A stretch of 64,000 bases of DNA from Onthophagus taurus. Its lineage: Eukaryota > Arthropoda > Insecta > Coleoptera > Scarabaeidae. Under the pieces are notes generated by a model, which worked only from the letters and a program-made list of their open reading frames with translations, made no database searches and had not been told where the DNA came from. Positions 59,601 to 64,000 of this stretch are shown in pieces. The stretch is taken from contig NC_091966.1 in assembly GCF_036711975.1 (NCBI RefSeq), positions 9,555,501 to 9,619,500 of the forward strand. Direction: 5' to 3'. The translations under genes were made by a program, and so were the position numbers. Each line of letters opens with the position of its first letter. Position 1 is the first letter of the stretch.

Positions 59601-61356
59601 ATGACAAGAACAATACATTAACTTCGAAAATAAATTGCTGGCATAGATTGTAAATAAGATAAGACCAAGGAAATTACAATGTCTAGATTACTGAATTTGT
59701 AGTAATATTAAATTTATTAAAGTAATTGTTTGTGGTAATCCGTAATAATCAAAACATTTCTTAGGTTTATTGCCTTAATGAAAATATAATAGAAGCAAAC
59801 CCAAAAAGAACAAAACATGATAATTTAAATAGAAATATTTGAAGGAAACTGCAGATTATGATTACCAGAAGTCTTTTTTGGGCTTCCTCGCCTTCGTGCT
59901 TATTGCTGTTTCTTAGCTTATGGCCAATCCTATACCATTTCCTCTGCTTGATTTAGTCACTATTGGGTCGTTGGTGTTGGTTTATTCTTTCCTATAAGAC
60001 TTCATTGGATATCACTTCGGCCATTTCACATTTATAATGAACACTTGTAATTTGTGCAATATCCTCAAGGTGACCTTCCATTTCACACTCATACTAACAT
60101 AACAATTTTTTTTTGCCACATTGGTTATTATCACTTCTATGTGGCCCTTGATGTTGTTCTTCTACTAATGTTGAAATTTCTTCATAAACTTGTTTGATAA
60201 CCATTGTCCAAAGAAATACCTTCAACAACTAAATTGTGAGTAGAAACGTGTTTGATTTTTGTTCTGCTCTCTTCTTGTTTAGGAGATAACATTCGCTCAT
60301 GATATAATTAATAATAAAGGCCTTATAGGAAAGTTATTCTTTTAATTCAAAAATACATTCAGTAAAAATAATAAGATAATCGAATTTGAGAATTGTGATT
60401 ATGTGTAAAAAAAAGGAGTAGAATTAATACAAACGCATTAATAGAGTTTGAATACAATAATTAAAAGCTTATTGAAAAGCCTTTTACAATAATGTACTTA
60501 CAGATAAATCTAATAAATTTAAAATTAAATCAAATAAAACAATATAGTTATAAAGAGGAAAAAAAGCTGATAACGAGAACGTTTAGTACATGAGGTTGAA
60601 ATTAATTTTTGGAAAACATTTTTATGATATCAATTATTTTAAATATTTATAGGCTCAACGTCCAGAAGCCAGTATAATACAAGCTTTGGAAACGTTGAAC
60701 GACGCCCAAGTCCACGAGTTCCTGTGCGGAAAAGCACCCCTGAATCTCAGCATGCGTCTTGGCGATCACATGATGCTCATCCAACTTCAATTGAGCACCG
60801 TGTCGGGCGTCAAGCCTGCGGCACCTAGCGGCAATTCCACTGGCGTTACGCGGTCTCCCAGTCTCATACAAGCTTCCAGAAATTTACAGCACACCCTCAG
60901 ACGTTTATCCGCAGACGTATTTTCTGGTAGAGATGAAGGTATGAAATGTTTTTAATATTTTTGAAGAGATAACAAATCAAATTGTTTTTATTTGTAGGTA
61001 GAAGAGGAAGTATTTATTCAGGAACATTTAGTGGAGCATTAAATCCAGCACTACAAGACCCTAAAGGCAGGCCACGTAGAGATGTAGCAACAATAGTTCA
61101 CATTTTGAATGACTTGTTGTGTTCGGCGCCCGATTTGCGACGCGTCAATATAAAAAATACGGACGGAACGGCTCAATCTGCTGAGCAGGAGGAGCAACCG
61201 TCGGGGTCATCATGTAGCGAGGACCAGAATTTGCGAACTAGGGGCAAGTTGGAGCACCTTCGGCTTGTAATGGGCGAACGACGTGCACGACGGCGGCAGC
61301 GAAAGCAGAAGCCGTACTCACTGCCCCAGAGCGATCCGGATACCGTAACCGCATGA
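56671..61356 (+). CDS. stx: Midnolin (Drosophila stuxnet) homologue, 312 aa
   Basis: Exons 56671-56876, 56969-57056, 60653-60938 and 60998-61356 total 939 nt and close in frame at TGA. I chose ATG 56671 because the ubiquitin-like domain follows directly (about residues 18-95: [13 protein letters not shown] to [11 protein letters not shown]). Residues ~99-144 ([20 protein letters not shown], then [15 protein letters not shown]) and ~197-240 ([28 protein letters not shown]) are the two halves of the substrate-catching domain. The basic C-terminal helix (~275-300, [12 protein letters not shown]) is the proteasome-binding helix in vertebrates. Midnolin carries nuclear proteins to the proteasome without ubiquitin; stuxnet controls Polycomb levels in flies. 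It is shorter than human midnolin because of short linkers. Confidence 0.94.
57235..57510. repeat. Degenerate ~190-bp duplication in midnolin intron 2
   Basis: Two segments, 57235-57330 and 57420-57510, share CTTATCAATATTA, a GTTAG(G/A)TA(A/C) block and TATTAATAAGATT in the same order. Similarity is moderate. I see no coding signal. Confidence 0.4.
57950..58310 (-). pseudogene. Mariner-like transposase fragment
   Basis: Minus-strand pieces are [18 protein letters not shown] (near 58290), [15 protein letters not shown] from a helix-turn-helix (about 58110), and [18 protein letters not shown] (about 58000). The last is the FSDEATF...G-VN-QN block around the first catalytic Asp. Frames change between pieces and the second half is missing. 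It lies in midnolin intron 2. Confidence 0.65.
58390..59100 (-). pseudogene. LINE fragment with RNase H and C-terminal region
   Basis: The minus strand encodes [28 protein letters not shown] and [20 protein letters not shown] (58921-58690), the D-S-x-A and H-x-G-x-x-G-N-x-x-A-D blocks of a LINE RNase H. Downstream, [13 protein letters not shown] and [18 protein letters not shown] form the usual tail. The type is I/R1/jockey-like. The mariner-like fragment lies directly downstream. Confidence 0.75.
59870..60230 (-). pseudogene. RTE-like LINE 3' remnant
   Basis: Decayed minus-strand strings include [35 protein letters not shown] and, after stops, [11 protein letters not shown]. These follow the order C-ETWK-T---I-KLQVF----L..I.WPD.ISN then KWRWIGH-LRK of insect LINEs. 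Identity is low but the order is preserved. Confidence 0.5.
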
Positions 61357-62638
61357 GAAGAGCCCCTCGTCCGCAACTAGGGTATTAACCGTCATTATTA
61401 CTTGTTTTTTCTTTTTTAATACTAGATTAGGGCACCGTCTCGCGTATTTTTAGGAAATATACTCTTTATAAAAGAGTTTTTGTTTTATATCCGTTTAGGT
61501 TGTAAGAGAAGTTTTGCAAGTTATTATTTTTACATTTACGATCGTCTGTAATGCGATGACTCAAGTGATTGAATTGTCACGAGCAATAAGGCGAAAATAT
61601 AAGATTGTCAGTGAAGTACAATTGTGTCTTTCTTTTCTTTTTATTAGGTGGTAGAAAATCCTAGATATTTGTGTGGATTTTTGAAATAAACTGCCTATAG
61701 TTGTATTTTTACAAAAAAAAACCAAAATTCCTTTCAGGGTGTTCAATGTTTTATTTTTATCCCTTTTTGATGCAATAAATATTTATTAACAAAATCAATC
61801 TTTTTGTTTTCAATTTTGCATTTACATTGTTTTTAAATTCAAGAAGATTCAAGAAAATGTGCCTAAAAATCTTGAGCTAGGAACAAAGGTCTGTGTTATC
61901 AGAAATATTGTTCACTAACATTTAGTTTTCAGAGAATTATTATAATAAATGTATAATACGTTACTAATGGGTTAAGCAAGTTATATAAAAACTATAATCA
62001 TTAGGAAAGCAAGGAAAAAAGGAAAATGTCCTTGAACATGTTTAAAGAATCATTATGGTTAAATTTAAAAAGATGTGTTAATAATGCTACTAAGAAATAA
62101 CTTTTTTTTAATTTTATTTCATTACTTCAGTGTGGATGAAAAAAAACCAAATTGTGTATTAAAATAAAACCACAAAATACAAAATCAACAGATTTACTTC
62201 TCTTCATCATTTTCAACTTGCATGTGAAACATATGGCACTCAACTAGCACACGAAGCTGGGAATTGTTGGTCCCAGACCGAAAAATGATTTAACGTACAA
62301 CGCCGCCGCCGACGCTAAACAAAATTAATGTCCATTCATTGAGCGAAAAACGCGCAACATCACAAGAAAAACATTTACATCATCATTATTTTTTATAATC
62401 CGTTTTTTTGCAACAATAACAGCAATAGTGGTAGTAGTAATAATTATGATAAAACAAGATAACAATACCGTTAGAATACTGCACGCCGCGGGACTGATTT
62501 TTAAACCACCGACCAATTTTTATTATTTTTTTGATTTCTAGTTTCACCATCGGTCGACCCTCGACCAGTAAAGCCCCACTAAGAGTGCGACTGGATTTGA
62601 ACGTGGTTGCAATAATAGACTAGAGACTTAAACGATTG
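61357..62638. other. Convergent intergenic region, midnolin and STK11 3' ends
   Basis: It holds the midnolin 3' UTR with AATAAA at 61685-61690 and 61774-61779, then AT-rich DNA. A short CGCCGCCGCCGACG tract lies near 62299 and a polypyrimidine/ATT-rich stretch follows. The part next to 62638 should be the STK11 3' UTR. No other gene was seen. Confidence 0.55.
61774..61779 (+). terminator. Poly(A) signal for midnolin
   Basis: AATAAA followed by TATTTATTAAC and a T-rich stretch, 418 bp after the stop. An earlier AATAAA at 61685-61690 is an alternative. Confidence 0.5.
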
Positions 62639-63183
62639 TCACGATTGTTTGCAACCAGGAAACCGTTTCACCGTGATACAAGAGATGGGTTTCTTCCATC
62701 TTCGCTTTGAAACATGTGCGACTGTTGATCCACCATTTTTCTGTTGACTTTCCGCTCTTCGTCGTTCGTTAAGCTCATGTTCTGTGAAATATTGAACGTC
62801 ACTTATACCACCATCACTTTGCGTTTCGTAATAATGATCAATTAAATATGGAAGAACTGTCATTGAATGTAGTTCATCTCCACGGAGAGGTGGAATTGGA
62901 ACTGGTTCACAATCTCTTTTAGGTTTATGTCCAAACCAACTAGAATTTAATAAAAAGTATTTTAAAAAATGAAATTGTTGCAAATAAAATTAATCTTACG
63001 CGTTTTCTCTAATATCTTGCAATGAAAATCTTTTTATTGGTTCTTTATGAAGCATTCCTTGAAGTAAACCACGGAGTTGATCATCAACTTCTTTTGGAAT
63101 TGTAAAAATACCGGTTGCTATATTTTCAAAAAGCCTATAAATGTTGTCGCCTTCAAATGGATAAGTACCGGTTGTAATATTAT
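62639..63183 (-). CDS. Lkb1: STK11/LKB1 kinase, last two coding exons (partial)
   Basis: Exons 63183-63000 (184 nt) and 62939-62639 (301 nt) join as ENA|WFG across a 60-bp gt/ag intron. They encode the end of the kinase domain (YNITTGTYPFEGDNIYRLFE, LLQGMLHKEPIKRFSLQDIR) and the C-terminal flank (VPIPP, then SMTVLPYL). The protein ends GCKQS, a CaaX box for farnesylation like the human CKQQ end. LKB1 is the master kinase of AMPK and related kinases and a cell-polarity factor. The human RRLS phosphosite just before the CaaX box is replaced by VKRFPG. The first exon here starts with two bases of a split Tyr codon, so all upstream exons lie beyond position 64000. Confidence 0.95.
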
Positions 63184-64000
63184 ATCTACAAAGAGAAGAA
63201 AAGTAGAATTACTTAATATTATTTAAAGATAGGGCCAGATTAACTAAACACAAACATTTTTTTTTTATTATTGGATCATTTTATGTAAGGTAATGACGAT
63301 TTTGCACGATTAAATGTTTTATTATAGGAGAAACTATATTTTTTTCTTTTTAACGCTCTATTCATACACATTCTATTCTTTTCATCATAGAAATCTGGAT
63401 GAAGTGTGTACAAGAATAAATTCTGCTCTTCAATAGCTTCTGTAAAGATCTTAAGAATCTTTTTCATTCGTTACGATTTTGAATTCAAAACGCACTAATT
63501 AAAATATGGTAATGTCCTAAAAACAACATTCGTCAAAAGGTAAAGAAAACAGCAAAAACAAGGGTAAAAGAAGACATGACGATAATCGTAGTGATGTAGG
63601 CAACATAGTTCGTGTGGTAAATTGTAACTAATGTACTTTCACCTTACAAGATTTTAAAAACAAGAATTAATTTAAATTATGTAATAAAAATCGATATAAA
63701 TCTTTTAACCCCGATTAATCGATTTAAGTTGTGGGCGAATATTCCTAAATCATAACAAACCTTCTTACATATAGAATTGAACCATAACTTTCAAATAATA
63801 ATATTGCTATTTAGCATTTACAAAATTAAAGATTGTATCAAAAAAAATTTATTTTGTTATACAAAAAAGATTAGTAATGAAAACTAAATTTACTGCTTAA
63901 TTTTATGTCACACATTATATTTATTGGTATCTATTGCAAAATTTTCAAAACAAGTTATATATTTTTTTTAATACTTGCTATGGTTTTCCAGAACTTATAG
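63184..64000 (-). other. STK11 intron, runs off the window edge
   Basis: Upstream intron of STK11 on the minus strand. I looked for the preceding kinase exon (WS-GVTL context) and did not find it, so the intron is longer than 817 bp. A 63-codon frame at 63467-63276 has no recognised homology. The rest is AT-rich. Confidence 0.6.

Noticed and set aside
63276-63467. 63-codon minus-strand frame in the STK11 intron
   Set aside because: Does not match the kinase and no family was recognised; it could be a transposon scrap but there is no support.

Overview
The window reads as nuclear DNA of an insect. It is AT-rich, genes are split by many short introns of about 50 bp with gt...ag borders, and single-copy metazoan genes sit among dense, decayed transposons. 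A beetle or another holometabolous insect is likely, but this is inferred from gene content and intron style, not proven. No prokaryotic, organellar or viral gene set was seen, and I found no tRNA, rRNA or CRISPR array.

Layout. (1) Positions 340-3846, minus: a complete six-exon gene for a 554-residue protein of unknown function. Its largest intron holds a LINE broken by nested MITEs. (2) 3847-8282: intergenic DNA with a hAT-type MITE, then a GC-richer promoter zone. (3) 8283-39306, plus: a complete 15-exon gene of the furrowed type (selectin-like: one sushi domain, a fucolectin-type domain, a C-type lectin domain, ten more sushi domains, one membrane span, a tyrosine-rich tail; 1121 residues). 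Its 18.9-kb first intron and 4.7-kb fifth intron hold LINE, Penelope-like, Tc1/mariner-related, PIF/Harbinger-like and Tigger-like remnants and an 18-copy satellite. (4) 39307-42587: more transposon remnants. (5) 42588-43794, plus: TMEM115, three exons. (6) 43996-54951, minus: Integrator subunit 1, six exons, 1979 residues, with its own tandem array and nested elements in introns. (7) 56671-61356, plus: midnolin (stuxnet in Drosophila), four exons, head-to-head with INTS1. (8) 62639-63183, minus: the last two coding exons of STK11/LKB1, whose 5' part lies beyond the right edge.

The genes do not form one pathway. INTS1 serves the Integrator complex, midnolin delivers proteins to the proteasome, STK11 is the AMPK-activating kinase, TMEM115 is a Golgi membrane protein and furrowed is a cell-surface adhesion protein. 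INTS1 and midnolin share a 1.7-kb divergent upstream region carrying several CTCF-like motifs. The exon models were joined by hand: split codons, splice sites and total lengths all close in frame (1665, 3366, 1092, 5940 and 939 nt).

The most unusual structure is in the furrowed intron: a satellite of about 173 bp with a higher-order pattern, contained inside the inverted ends of one Tigger/pogo-like element. Other notable structures are a Tc1/mariner-related element with terminal inverted repeats of about 470 bp, several foldback MITEs, a MITE inserted in a LINE with a 9-bp target duplication, and a repeat family built around a perfect 36-bp palindrome.
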